Source: Bifidobacterium sp. (lineage in GTDB: Bacteria > Actinomycetota > Actinomycetes > Actinomycetales > Bifidobacteriaceae). Taken from it: DNA of 32,719 bases. Each line of letters begins with the position of its first letter. Positions within the stretch are counted from its first letter, which is position 1. The position numbers and the translations under genes were made by a program. The DNA lies in NCBI RefSeq assembly GCF_022640935.1, contig NZ_JALCCV010000025.1, positions 1 through 32,719 of the forward strand. The letters run 5' to 3'. Below, piece by piece: positions 1 to 8,298 of this stretch. Below the pieces are notes generated by a model, which did not search any database, was not told where the DNA came from, and saw only the letters and a program-made list of their open reading frames with translations.

Positions 1-269
1 AGTTCCCTGAAACACCAGGCGAACTGCCCGTTCAAGCGCAGAACATCTATCGCGCGCACCAAGATCTCATCGGCCTGCGCCGCCGCAATTCCTGGCTCAC
101 AACCGCCACCACCACGAAGCTGCAACTCGAAAACAGGCGCTACCGCTACCGCAGCGCCGCGGCCGACGCAAGCGCTTATCTCGATGTGGACATCGATCTC
201 ACCGCGGCGCCATCGGCGACCATCACGGATGCCAGCGGCCAGATCGCATGGAAACAGCGGAAGTTATGA
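1..269 (+). CDS. GH13 alpha-amylase-family glycosidase, C-terminal end (partial)
   Basis: This is the last 88 codons of a gene that enters from the left edge, read in the frame starting at base 3 and ending with TGA at 267-269. The readable start, with NIYRAHQDLIGLRRRNSWL, matches the helix after the catalytic barrel of GH13 enzymes, where 'Y..LI.LRR..PWL' is typical. It is followed by a short beta-rich C-terminal domain (KLQLENRRYRYRS, then YLDVDIDL). The catalytic residues lie outside the window, so the exact activity (alpha-amylase, oligo-1,6-glucosidase or similar) cannot be read. Family assignment is by recognition of this C-terminal pattern only. No clear terminator follows. The 253 bases between this stop and the next gene's end at 523 hold no convincing gene. 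Confidence 0.72.
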   Translation, partial: FPETPGELPVQAQNIYRAHQDLIGLRRRNSWLTTATTTKLQLENRRYRYRSAAADASAYLDVDIDLTAAPSATITDASGQIAWKQRKL

Positions 270-522
270 GACGTGAGTGGGCTGACGGTCCATAGGTGAA
301 ACATACCTGCAACCAAACTACAGGCGCAACAGCTCGCAATCAGTCGTAACGCCATCGTCAATGTTTCGCTGGCTGCGCGACTTCGTTCCGGTCAGCAACC
401 TCGCCCTGGCCAATAGTCCGATACGAAGGAACTCATCAACGGCTGCTTATTCCAGCCAACGCCTGCGTCGATGATACCAGTTCGAGGCACTGCCGCTATG
501 TTGCGGCATCTCAGCCATCGTG

Positions 523-1542
523 CTACTTCGACGTCTTACTGTGTTCTGCGATGAAATCACCGATGCTGTCGAGCACGCTCTGGCTCCAGAAGTCATGTTC
601 GTGATCGGCGCCATCGACCAGCACGAGACGCGCGTCATTGCCATTCCCAACCAGCTTGTCGCACATTTTGACCGACTGCCGGTAAGGCACCACGCGATCG
701 CCGGTGCCATGCAGCAAGAGCATGGGCGGGTAGCGCCGTCCCGGTTCCACCTGCAGGTACGGGCTCATATCCGCGGCCCGCTGACGCACTTCATCCGTGA
801 TTCCCGTTTGCGGCGTGGCGCCGAGCACGGCCGCGAGCGGACCTGCGTAGTACAGCCGAAACGCGTTGTCTTCCTGCCCGAACGCTTCAACCGCCTCGGT
901 CAGATCTGTGGGAGGGAAGCATGCGACCACGTAGTTGACCGCATCACTCACACCGGGGTTCGAGCCATCCTCGTAGCGCGGATCGTCGGCGGTCAGTCCG
1001 ATGAGCAGCGCGGTGTTGCCGCCCGACGACGTGCCCCAGATGCCAATGCGGTCGGCATCAACCTGCCACTCGTCAGCATGGGTGCGCAGAAAACGCACCG
1101 CCGACTTCGCGTCTTCGAGATACGCAGGGAACACGTACTCCGGGTTGCGCGACGCGTCGCGATGATTCACCGTGGCGACCACATACCCCTCGCGGGCCAG
1201 CTGGGAGAGCTGCGCAATCTCCGTATCGCGATCCGGCGTGGTCCACGCGCTGCCCTGCACGAACACCACAGCCGGGTATTGCCGCACGTCGTCATCGCCA
1301 AACGATTGCGGCGCGATGACATCCATCACCAGATGGTCGGCACCGGTCTTATAAGCCACGTCACGAGTCATGCGCGCCAACCCCGCAAGCGCTGGATTGG
1401 CCGGCACATGAGCAGCGGACGATTCGGCGGGAGATGGGAGATGGCCGTCGCCGCAGGACAGGCTTTTCGACATAGCTCGATCAATGTTCGGCAACCCATG
1501 TTCCGTCTGGTTCGCGCGCGCCTCGCGCATATCCTGTTTCAT
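523..1542 (-). CDS. alpha/beta hydrolase (esterase/lipase-like, BD-FAE type)
   Basis: A 339-residue soluble alpha/beta hydrolase. The nucleophile elbow GTSSGG (Ser about residue 172) follows an RIGIW strand. The acid is probably Asp in HGTGDRVVPY and the base His in GADHEHDFW. The oxyanion segment, usually HGGAW in this family, reads VQGSAW, so the first His is replaced by Gln; this may alter the oxyanion hole. These features fit the esterase/feruloyl-esterase-like group often found beside carbohydrate genes, but the substrate is unknown. The start is uncertain. The frame is open to 1665; ATG at 1542 has GGAGG 12 bases upstream, and ATG at 1473 is a shorter alternative that still keeps the whole fold. 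No signal peptide is seen. The gene converges with the GH13 end; a 6-bp hairpin without a T-run (491-508) lies just past its stop. Confidence 0.85.
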   Translation of the reverse strand: MKQDMREARANQTEHGLPNIDRAMSKSLSCGDGHLPSPAESSAAHVPANPALAGLARMTRDVAYKTGADHLVMDVIAPQSFGDDDVRQYPAVVFVQGSAWTTPDRDTEIAQLSQLAREGYVVATVNHRDASRNPEYVFPAYLEDAKSAVRFLRTHADEWQVDADRIGIWGTSSGGNTALLIGLTADDPRYEDGSNPGVSDAVNYVVACFPPTDLTEAVEAFGQEDNAFRLYYAGPLAAVLGATPQTGITDEVRQRAADMSPYLQVEPGRRYPPMLLLHGTGDRVVPYRQSVKMCDKLVGNGNDARLVLVDGADHEHDFWSQSVLDSIGDFIAEHSKTSK

Positions 1543-1680
1543 ACGTCTCGTCCGCCTCCGGTATCGGCTTGGCATGGCTCGCACCACTGAACTCAGACCA
1601 ATAGTACCGTCCCAAGATACGAAAAGCGCGGAATCGGCATGATAGAGCCAAATCCCGCGCTTCATACAATCAGTTCATCC

Positions 1681-4600
1681 CTACTTGACGAAGCTGGCCG
1701 GATCCTTATCGAATGTTGCGGCGCAGCCCGGGTTGCAAAAGTAGTAGGTCTTGCCGTTATAGTCGCGGGTGTCGGATGCGTCGGCAGAGTTGATGGTCAT
1801 GCCGCAGACCGGGTCGGTGACTTTTACGGATGCCCCGACTTGGAGCTCGGAATGGGCGACTTGGGACGCAGCCTCGGTGGTTGACCCGGCACGGTCGTGA
1901 TGCTCGTGCCTGTGGAATATGGACATATCAGTTCCCTCTTTTTCGGCGAGATTAGTCGCCTCGCTGGCTGGCGTACCGGTCGCGGCGGGTGCCGACTCGT
2001 TTGCCACATCGCTTATTGTAGCGATTCCCGTCGCATCGTGATGGCGCCTCTCATGATGGTGCATTTCATGGGAATCCGTTCCAGCGGCCGAATGACGCTC
2101 CGGCCTTTCGCGCGGAGCTACGTTTGAGTCCAAAACTGAAGCCGGCCGTTCGATCTCGGCCGGGCGGAACCCGCGCAGACGGTTGGCGTTGATGACGACC
2201 GAAAGCGAGGAGAAAGCCATGGCGGCTCCCGCGATCATCGGATTGAGCAGCAGCCCGATGAACGGATACAGCACGCCGGCGGCGACCGGAATGCCCAGAC
2301 CGTTGTAGCCGAAGGCGAACCAGAGGTTCTCCACGATGTTGCGCATCGTGGCCTTCGACAGGTCGTAAGCGGTCACCAGTCCGCCCAGCTCGCCGGAAAT
2401 CAGCGTAATATCCGAAGATTCGATGGCGATGTCGGTGCCGGTGCCGATGGCGATACCCACGTCTGCTGCGGCAAGCGCGGGCGCATCGTTGATGCCGTCA
2501 CCGACCATCGCGACCTTGTGGCCGTGCGCCTTAAGTCTGGTTACGACGCTGCCTTTGTCCTGAGGCTTCACGCCCGCCTCGACCTGCTCGATGCCGACCT
2601 GACGGGCGACGGCCTGTGCGGTGATATCGTTGTCGCCGGTCACCATCACCACGTCGACTCCGCGCTGCTGCAGCGCCGCTATAGCCCCTGCAGAGCCCGG
2701 CTTGACCGCATCGGCGACAGCCAAAACCGCAGCAAGCCGGCCATCGACTGCAAGCAGCACCGGCGTCGCACCCGAAGCAGCGAAGCGGCCGGCAGTTTGC
2801 TCAGCAGCATCGATATTCTCGGCATCCGCATGCCGAAGATAACCGGCGTTCCCGACCATGACCTCATGGCCTTCGACACGCGCCGAAACGCCGCCGCCCG
2901 CATCCGATGAGAAAGATTCGGCGCGCAGCAACGTCAGTTGATGCTCGCGAGCGCCGTGCACGATGGCTTGAGCGAGCGGGTGCTCCGACGATTGCTCGGC
3001 GCTGGCGGCCAAGGCGAGGAGACGATTGTGCGAATCGTCATCCTCGTCGTCGGCCTCTTCCACGTTTTCATCGGCCGCCTCCGCAATCACCTGCATATCC
3101 GTCAGGCTCGGCTGGCCTGCCGTGATGGTTCCGGTCTTGTCGAGAATAACCGTATCGACCTTGTGCATGGTTTCAAGCGCCTGCGCGGAGCGAATAAGAA
3201 CACCGTTCTGCGCGGCCTTGCCGGTGCCGATGGTCACCGAAAGCGGCGTGGCGATGCCAAGCGCGCAGGGGCAGGCGATGACCAGCACCGAAACCGCAGC
3301 GACCAAGGCGTGGACTCCTTGCGGAGCCGGGCCGAACGCCCACCAAGCCACGAAGGTCCAGATCGCGGTGAGGAAGACCGCTGGCACGAAGTACCTCGCG
3401 ATGCGGTCGACCATGCGCTGGATTGGAGCCTTGGAAGCCTGCGCCCGGCGCACCAGTTCGATGATCTGCGAGAGCATGGTGTCGGCGCCGACCTTGGTCG
3501 CCCGGAACCGCAGGCTTCCCGAACCATTGACCGTCGCTCCCGTCACAGCGTCGTCGACTGTTTTGCGCGCCGGCAGCGGCTCGCCGGTTACCATCGATTC
3601 GTCGATGGCGGACTCCCCCGCGACCACGATGCCGTCGACCGGCAGCTTCTCGCCCGGCCGGATGACAACGATATCGCCCACTCGCACGTCATCGACAGGG
3701 ATATCCTGCGTTTGCGTGGATTCGATGGCGGATTGTCCAGATTGCGCCGCTTCGAGCACATTCCGGTCAACGATTCGCGCGGTCCTGGGCTTGAGCCCGA
3801 TCAACCCGCGGATCGCCTCGCCAGTGCCCAAGCGGGCTTTGGCCTCCAGCAGCTGTCCAACGAGCATCAGCGCGATAATCGTGCCGACCGCTTCGAAGTA
3901 CGGCTCGCGCGCACCCGCCGGCAGCAGCTGCGGCGCGGCGGTTACGACCACGCTGAAGAGGTAGGATGCCGCCGTGCCCAATGCCACCAATGAGTTCATT
4001 TCGGGCGAGCGGTGGAGCAGCGAAGTCCAGCCGGTGCGGTGAATCGGCCAACCGGAATAAAACATCACCGGGGTGATGAGCACAAGCTGGATCCACGGAT
4101 CCATGTGGAACGCCATGAACATCGTGGCGACGAACACCGGCAGCGTCAGCACGATGGCGACGATCAGCCTGCGCCACAGATCGCGGATCTCCGCGCGCCG
4201 CGCGGCATCGGACCGTTCCTGTTCGCCGGGTGAAGCAGATGAGCCGGAGTCGGCTGCGCCAGCCTGAGCAGGTGCATGGTTCGACCCGGCCGAGCCGGTC
4301 GCGCTGTCCGAGCCGGTCGTGCTGTCCGAGTTGTTGTTGGAGTCACTATCAGAATGCATATGTGAGACTTCGCTCATATGACCTGGATGGGTACATGAAT
4401 CCTCATTTTGGGCATGCGCTTCAGCAGCCGAACTCCTGCCGGGTCCGGCAATCGCAGAGGCAGTCTCAGTCGGCGCCTGGCGCGCGCATTCGCGATCGCC
4501 ATGAGATTCCGATGCGCGGCAATCTCCATGTTCGCTATGGTGAGCATGGCCCATGTCCATGGGTTGATCGCCTTGGCCCATGTGCATATGCATATCGTGC

Positions 4601-5094
4601 GTGTCCGTATTCATGTCCACAGGCTGATCGCCTTGCCAGTCATGGCTGTCTTGGGCCTGACCATTTTGGCTTCCACGAACCTCTTCTGTGCGCTCATTCG
4701 CATCGCGCACGATGAGCTTGCCGTGCAGCATGTTCATGCCGCAGGCGAACTCGTATTCACCTGGATGCTCAGGCGTGAACTCGACCGGCGTGGTCTCGAA
4801 CGCCGGCAGCGTCCTGTCGATGCCGAAATCCGAGAAGATCACATGCGAAGAGCATTCGCCGCTTTCGCGCCGGTCGAACATCAGTCGCACCGGGGTCCCC
4901 GCCCGCACAGCGACCGTCGAAGGCGAATAGCCACCTTTGACCACCACATCGATTTGTTGCACTCCGCTGTTATCCACTCCTGCTTGCGCCGCCGGCGCAT
5001 CCTTGCGCGGCAGCAGCAACAGCCACACAATCGCTGCAGTGAGCAGCACCGCCACGGCCACCACCGCAATCGTCCCCATCATCGGTGTCATCAT
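1681..5094 (-). CDS. copA: copper-translocating P1B-type ATPase with N-terminal cupredoxin and C-terminal YHS domains
   Basis: A 1137-residue membrane protein predicted to export Cu(I) with ATP. In order: a transmembrane anchor at about 8-28; a cupredoxin-like domain at about 45-130 with likely Cu ligands in GECSSH and [10 protein letters not shown]; a His/Met/Asp-rich linker (about 150-300, clusters such as HDMHMHMGQ); then the ATPase core with TGEP (503-506), the CPC metal site (608-610), DKTGT (phosphorylated Asp 652) and a GDGIND hinge. A second His-rich tail and a YHS domain (DPVCGMT, then YYFCNPGCA) finish the protein. Ordinary copper ATPases are about 700-850 residues, usually with an HMA domain in front; none is seen here. 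The start is set by AGGAGG at 5096-5101; ATG 5094 or 5091 are both possible. An upstream in-frame extension to TTG 5154 lacks a ribosome binding site. The promoter carries a CsoR-type operator. The symbol is by function only. Confidence 0.92.
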   Translation of the reverse strand: MMTPMMGTIAVVAVAVLLTAAIVWLLLLPRKDAPAAQAGVDNSGVQQIDVVVKGGYSPSTVAVRAGTPVRLMFDRRESGECSSHVIFSDFGIDRTLPAFETTPVEFTPEHPGEYEFACGMNMLHGKLIVRDANERTEEVRGSQNGQAQDSHDWQGDQPVDMNTDTHDMHMHMGQGDQPMDMGHAHHSEHGDCRASESHGDRECARQAPTETASAIAGPGRSSAAEAHAQNEDSCTHPGHMSEVSHMHSDSDSNNNSDSTTGSDSATGSAGSNHAPAQAGAADSGSSASPGEQERSDAARRAEIRDLWRRLIVAIVLTLPVFVATMFMAFHMDPWIQLVLITPVMFYSGWPIHRTGWTSLLHRSPEMNSLVALGTAASYLFSVVVTAAPQLLPAGAREPYFEAVGTIIALMLVGQLLEAKARLGTGEAIRGLIGLKPRTARIVDRNVLEAAQSGQSAIESTQTQDIPVDDVRVGDIVVIRPGEKLPVDGIVVAGESAIDESMVTGEPLPARKTVDDAVTGATVNGSGSLRFRATKVGADTMLSQIIELVRRAQASKAPIQRMVDRIARYFVPAVFLTAIWTFVAWWAFGPAPQGVHALVAAVSVLVIACPCALGIATPLSVTIGTGKAAQNGVLIRSAQALETMHKVDTVILDKTGTITAGQPSLTDMQVIAEAADENVEEADDEDDDSHNRLLALAASAEQSSEHPLAQAIVHGAREHQLTLLRAESFSSDAGGGVSARVEGHEVMVGNAGYLRHADAENIDAAEQTAGRFAASGATPVLLAVDGRLAAVLAVADAVKPGSAGAIAALQQRGVDVVMVTGDNDITAQAVARQVGIEQVEAGVKPQDKGSVVTRLKAHGHKVAMVGDGINDAPALAAADVGIAIGTGTDIAIESSDITLISGELGGLVTAYDLSKATMRNIVENLWFAFGYNGLGIPVAAGVLYPFIGLLLNPMIAGAAMAFSSLSVVINANRLRGFRPAEIERPASVLDSNVAPRERPERHSAAGTDSHEMHHHERRHHDATGIATISDVANESAPAATGTPASEATNLAEKEGTDMSIFHRHEHHDRAGSTTEAASQVAHSELQVGASVKVTDPVCGMTINSADASDTRDYNGKTYYFCNPGCAATFDKDPASFVK
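1924..1939 (-). promoter_or_regulatory. possible internal ribosome binding site and start for a stand-alone YHS protein
   Basis: Inside the ATPase frame, AGAGGG (1934-1939) stands 7 bases before an in-frame ATG (1924-1926). Translation from here would give an 81-residue protein beginning [10 protein letters not shown] and ending with the complete YHS domain at the shared stop (1681). Spacing and sequence are as good as at real starts elsewhere in the window. Stand-alone YHS proteins of about this size beside copper ATPases are common, so the site may be active or may be a relic of a formerly separate gene. Confidence 0.4.
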
Positions 5095-5210
5095 TCCTCC
5101 TGAATCCTCCAGTCCGCAGCACCCGCATGCCGCGCGCCCGCGCATCAGCGCCAACCCGCGACACCGGTCCGCTGGGCATTCTCAGCGTTTTGACAACTGC
5201 ATCGTCTCCC

Positions 5211-5239
5211 ATAATATACCCCCATAGGGTATATAGCAA
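5211..5239 (-). promoter_or_regulatory. copper ATPase promoter with CsoR-type operator
   Basis: On the minus strand a -35 hexamer TTGCTA (5234-5239), a 17-base spacer and a -10 hexamer TATTAT (5211-5216) form a good promoter for the ATPase gene. An inverted repeat with arms ATATACCC (5214-5221) and GGGTATAT (5227-5234), separated by CCATA, lies between and over these hexamers. This closely matches the known copper-sensing CsoR operator pattern (ATACCC..GGGTAT). Bound CsoR would block RNA polymerase and be released by Cu(I). No csoR gene lies in the window, so the regulator must be elsewhere. The leader from the predicted transcription start to ATG 5094 is about 110 bases. Confidence 0.75.
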
Positions 5240-5380
5240 TCATGGCGCCCGTAGCGAACAACGCATACGAAGCCATCACACAATTCGTCAAGAGTCCAAA
5301 TTACATACCATCGCCTTACCTTCTCTACCCGTCAACCCCTACCGTGAACTTTGTCCCAAACCACTATTACGCTACTAAGT

Positions 5381-5406
5381 TCGTAGCGCTACGATATTCG
5401 TATCGT
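5381..5406. promoter_or_regulatory. overlapping palindromes, candidate TetR operator of the YhgE operon
   Basis: Two perfect palindromes overlap by four bases: TCGTAGCGCTACGA (5381-5394) and ACGATATTCGTATCGT (5391-5406, six-base arms around TTCG). A -10-like TATAGA (5407-5412) follows at once. The layout suits a repressor that blocks the promoter of the plus-strand YhgE operon, 100 bases before its first ATG. The TetR gene at the end of that operon is the natural candidate. That link is inferred from position and symmetry only. Confidence 0.5.
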
Positions 5407-5505
5407 TATAGAATGACAACGCCGAACACGACCAGCTTGATTCGCCCAAGCCATGCAAATGCAACCCTGCCTACGCAGGTCTATGAGAAAGGACCGCACA
5501 GCACT

Positions 5506-8298
5506 ATGAGCAACGCCTTCGCCATCGCGCGCCGCGATATCATGCGGATGCTGCGACTGCCCGCCGCCTGGGTGATCCTGTTCGGGCTCGTCTTCCTGCC
5601 GCCGTTGTACGCCTGGTTCAACATCGTCGGTTTCTGGAATCCGTACGGCAACACACACGGCATTCACGTGGCAGTGGCGAATGAGGATCGGGGCGCGAAC
5701 AATGAGGTCATGGGGCATTTGGAGCTCGGCGACCAGATCGTAGGCAAGCTCAGGGCCGACGACACGCTCGGCTGGCGTTTCGTGAACCGATCCGAAGCCA
5801 TGCGGGAGGTTTATTCAGGCGAAAGCTACGCGGCGATCGTCATCCCGAAGGACTTCAGCGCGCAAGTCAGCGACATCACCACAGGCTCGGGAACGGACTC
5901 GGCATCGGGTTCAGAGTCCGGATCGGCATCCGACTCACGATCAACGTCGACATCGCCCTCGCGCCCGAAGCTCGAGTATTACGTCAATGAGAAGAAGAAT
6001 GGCATCGCGACGAAGATCACCGACACCGGTGCGAGCACAGTCGACACGCAAGTCAACGACGCCTTCAACTCGGCGGTCAGCGCAGTCATCTCATCGGCGG
6101 CGAACAGCGCAGCCGCCACCATAACCGAGCAACGCAATGACCTGACGAATCAGACCATAGCCAGCCTGCGCACAACCCAGCGGGACATCAACAACGTTCG
6201 AGGCACCATCGTCGATCTACGCAAACGCATGGCCGCCACACCGCAGCAGACCAAGAACGCGAGAGACGCACTGCAGACCGCCGGCACTGCCGGCAAGCAG
6301 GCGGGAACGGGATTGCAGAACACGGCGAAGCTCATCGGCGAGACGCAGAATACGCTGAACGGGTTCATCGGGTCCTCCTCATCCACCTTGGACCAAAGCT
6401 CGACGCTGCTCTCGCAGGCGAGCGCGCAGACGAATCTCACCACGGCCTCGCTCTCCTCGCAGCTGACCCAGGCGAATGGCAAAATCGCTTCGGCACTGGA
6501 TACCGCCAAGTCCGTGAACGACGCCAACGCGCAGCTTATCGCCGACCTCAATGCGCTCAGCCAGAAATCAGACATACAAGGCGTCGACGAGGTCATCGCC
6601 CGACTCGAACAGCAAAATGCGGCGCTATCCGACTCCATCGATGGCCTGTCGAAGCTCAACACCGATACCGGCAACACCGTAATCGACGCCAGCAAAGCCT
6701 CCGATGCCTTGGATTCCTCGACGCAGTCCACACTGAACGCCTTCGACAGGGCACGTACCGGCCTCGCGTCCGGCACACTGCCGGGATTGAATAGTTCGCT
6801 GACCGCGCTGGCCGGATCTGCCAGCGCGCTCGGCGCAGGTCTGAGCAGCCAGGGCAGCGTCATCGCGCAGGCGAATATCACTCTGACACAGCTCGACCAG
6901 GCGATAGCCTCGACCAGCAGCGCACTGGCCGACACCGACGCCGGTTTGAACAGACTGTCAACGCGGCTTGACGCGTTGATCGTCGACCTCGGCGCGCTCG
7001 ACGGCTCGAACCCGCTCGGCGACCTGCTGGGCGGCGGCAAGCTCGACGTCGGCTCCATCGCCTCGTTCATGCTCTCCCCCACCGTGCTGAACACGCAGAT
7101 CGTCTATCCGGTCAATTCCTACGGCTCGGGCATGGCCCCGCTGTTCACCAGTCTGTCGCTATGGGTAGGCGCGTTCATGCTGATCGTGCTGCTCAAACTC
7201 GAAGTCGACGACGGCGGCCTTGACCCCGCAGCGCTGACCATGAGCCAGCGGTATTGGGGACGCTGGATGCTGCTGGCGGCCATTGCCGCGTTGCAAGGGT
7301 TGGTGACCGCCATCGGCGATCTCGTCATCGGAGTGCAAAGCGTGAACCGTTTTGGGTTCGTCGCCACAACTCTCATTACTTCGCTGGTGTACGTCAGCAT
7401 CGCCTATGCGTTGGCGACCACCTTCATGCACATCGGCAAGGTGATGTGCATCGTGCTGGTGATGCTGCAGATTCCCGGCTCCTCGGGCCTGTACCCGACC
7501 GAGCTCCTGCCCCATTTCTTCCGGGCGATAAGCCCGTTCCTTCCGTTCACACCCGCCGTCAATGCTCTGCGCGAGACGATCGGCGGTTTCTACGACGGTC
7601 ATTGGCTGGGTTATATGACGCGTCTGCTGCTCTTCGCCGCCATCGCATTCCTGCTCGGGCTGGTGGCGCGTCCGCGCCTGATCGTGCTCAACCGGTTGGC
7701 AGCGCGGCAAATCGCACAAAGCGACATGGTCGTAGGCGAGCCGATTCAGTCGCAAGGCCGTGAATATCGGCTTTCGCAGGCTATCGGCCTGCTGGCGAAC
7801 AAAGACGAATACCGAAAGGAGATCGAGGACCGGGCTGTGCATTTCGCCAAGCTTTACCCCAACCTGCGCCGTGGCGCGCTGGTCGCCGGGCTGATAGTTC
7901 CAGTCGCGCTGGCGCTCACGTTCTCATTGACCACCGGCACGAAACTCGTCGCGCTAACGGCTTGGATCATTTACCTGCTGCTCATCGTCGTTTTCCTGAT
8001 GGCGATCGAGATGATGCGCGACAGCCTCGAACGTCAAGTGCGACTGGGCACGCTGAGCGACGAGGGCGTGCGGGCGATTGTGCGCGAATACGCCGCTGCA
8101 CGCTGGCGGGGTCGGCGAGGTTCGCATCATACGGACGCTGTCGCACGGAAATCCAATGATCATCTTCCGGCCGATACCCAGCAACTGCCCGCCGTGCACG
8201 ATGCGTCAAGCTCGCCCGAGGCGGCATCGAGCCATCGTCATGGCGCCGCACAGCACGACATCACGCAGAACGACACGGCAGAAGGGCACTCGGCATGA
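5506..8298 (+). CDS. YhgE/Pip domain membrane protein (first of pair)
   Basis: A 930-residue protein of the YhgE/Pip family. The first transmembrane helix (about 18-40) ends in the family hallmark PPLYAWFNI..FWNPYG. It is followed by a long extracellular region: a Ser/Gly/Asp-rich insert at about 126-154, then a coiled-coil-like segment (about 200-520) rich in Ala, Gln, Leu and Thr. A membrane block at about 545-725 has four to six helices. A C-terminal extension adds two more helices (about 788-835) and a hydrophilic tail. The family includes phage-receptor-like and type VII secretion-associated proteins; its biochemical role is unsettled. The start is ATG 5506 with AAAGGA 12 bases upstream; the frame stays open upstream but without family sequence. 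The stop overlaps the next start (ATGA), implying translational coupling. Confidence 0.88.
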   Translation: MSNAFAIARRDIMRMLRLPAAWVILFGLVFLPPLYAWFNIVGFWNPYGNTHGIHVAVANEDRGANNEVMGHLELGDQIVGKLRADDTLGWRFVNRSEAMREVYSGESYAAIVIPKDFSAQVSDITTGSGTDSASGSESGSASDSRSTSTSPSRPKLEYYVNEKKNGIATKITDTGASTVDTQVNDAFNSAVSAVISSAANSAAATITEQRNDLTNQTIASLRTTQRDINNVRGTIVDLRKRMAATPQQTKNARDALQTAGTAGKQAGTGLQNTAKLIGETQNTLNGFIGSSSSTLDQSSTLLSQASAQTNLTTASLSSQLTQANGKIASALDTAKSVNDANAQLIADLNALSQKSDIQGVDEVIARLEQQNAALSDSIDGLSKLNTDTGNTVIDASKASDALDSSTQSTLNAFDRARTGLASGTLPGLNSSLTALAGSASALGAGLSSQGSVIAQANITLTQLDQAIASTSSALADTDAGLNRLSTRLDALIVDLGALDGSNPLGDLLGGGKLDVGSIASFMLSPTVLNTQIVYPVNSYGSGMAPLFTSLSLWVGAFMLIVLLKLEVDDGGLDPAALTMSQRYWGRWMLLAAIAALQGLVTAIGDLVIGVQSVNRFGFVATTLITSLVYVSIAYALATTFMHIGKVMCIVLVMLQIPGSSGLYPTELLPHFFRAISPFLPFTPAVNALRETIGGFYDGHWLGYMTRLLLFAAIAFLLGLVARPRLIVLNRLAARQIAQSDMVVGEPIQSQGREYRLSQAIGLLANKDEYRKEIEDRAVHFAKLYPNLRRGALVAGLIVPVALALTFSLTTGTKLVALTAWIIYLLLIVVFLMAIEMMRDSLERQVRLGTLSDEGVRAIVREYAAARWRGRRGSHHTDAVARKSNDHLPADTQQLPAVHDASSSPEAASSHRHGAAQHDITQNDTAEGHSA

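Noticed and set aside
520..1590. Long plus-strand open frame opposite the alpha/beta hydrolase
   Set aside because: Arg/His-rich translation with no family resemblance; it mirrors the minus-strand gene, which has clear catalytic motifs.
5095..5154. N-terminal extension of the copper ATPase to TTG 5154 (contains a CGCC cluster)
   Set aside because: No ribosome binding site before TTG 5154 or ATG 5145, whereas AGGAGG lies directly before 5094/5091 and the protein then starts with its membrane anchor.
4970..5239. 89-codon minus-strand frame across the copper promoter
   Set aside because: It begins inside the operator/promoter and overlaps the ATPase start in another frame; no family resemblance.
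6150..7094. 314-codon minus-strand frame opposite the first YhgE gene
   Set aside because: Low-complexity complement of the Ala/Ser-rich coiled-coil region; no start signal.
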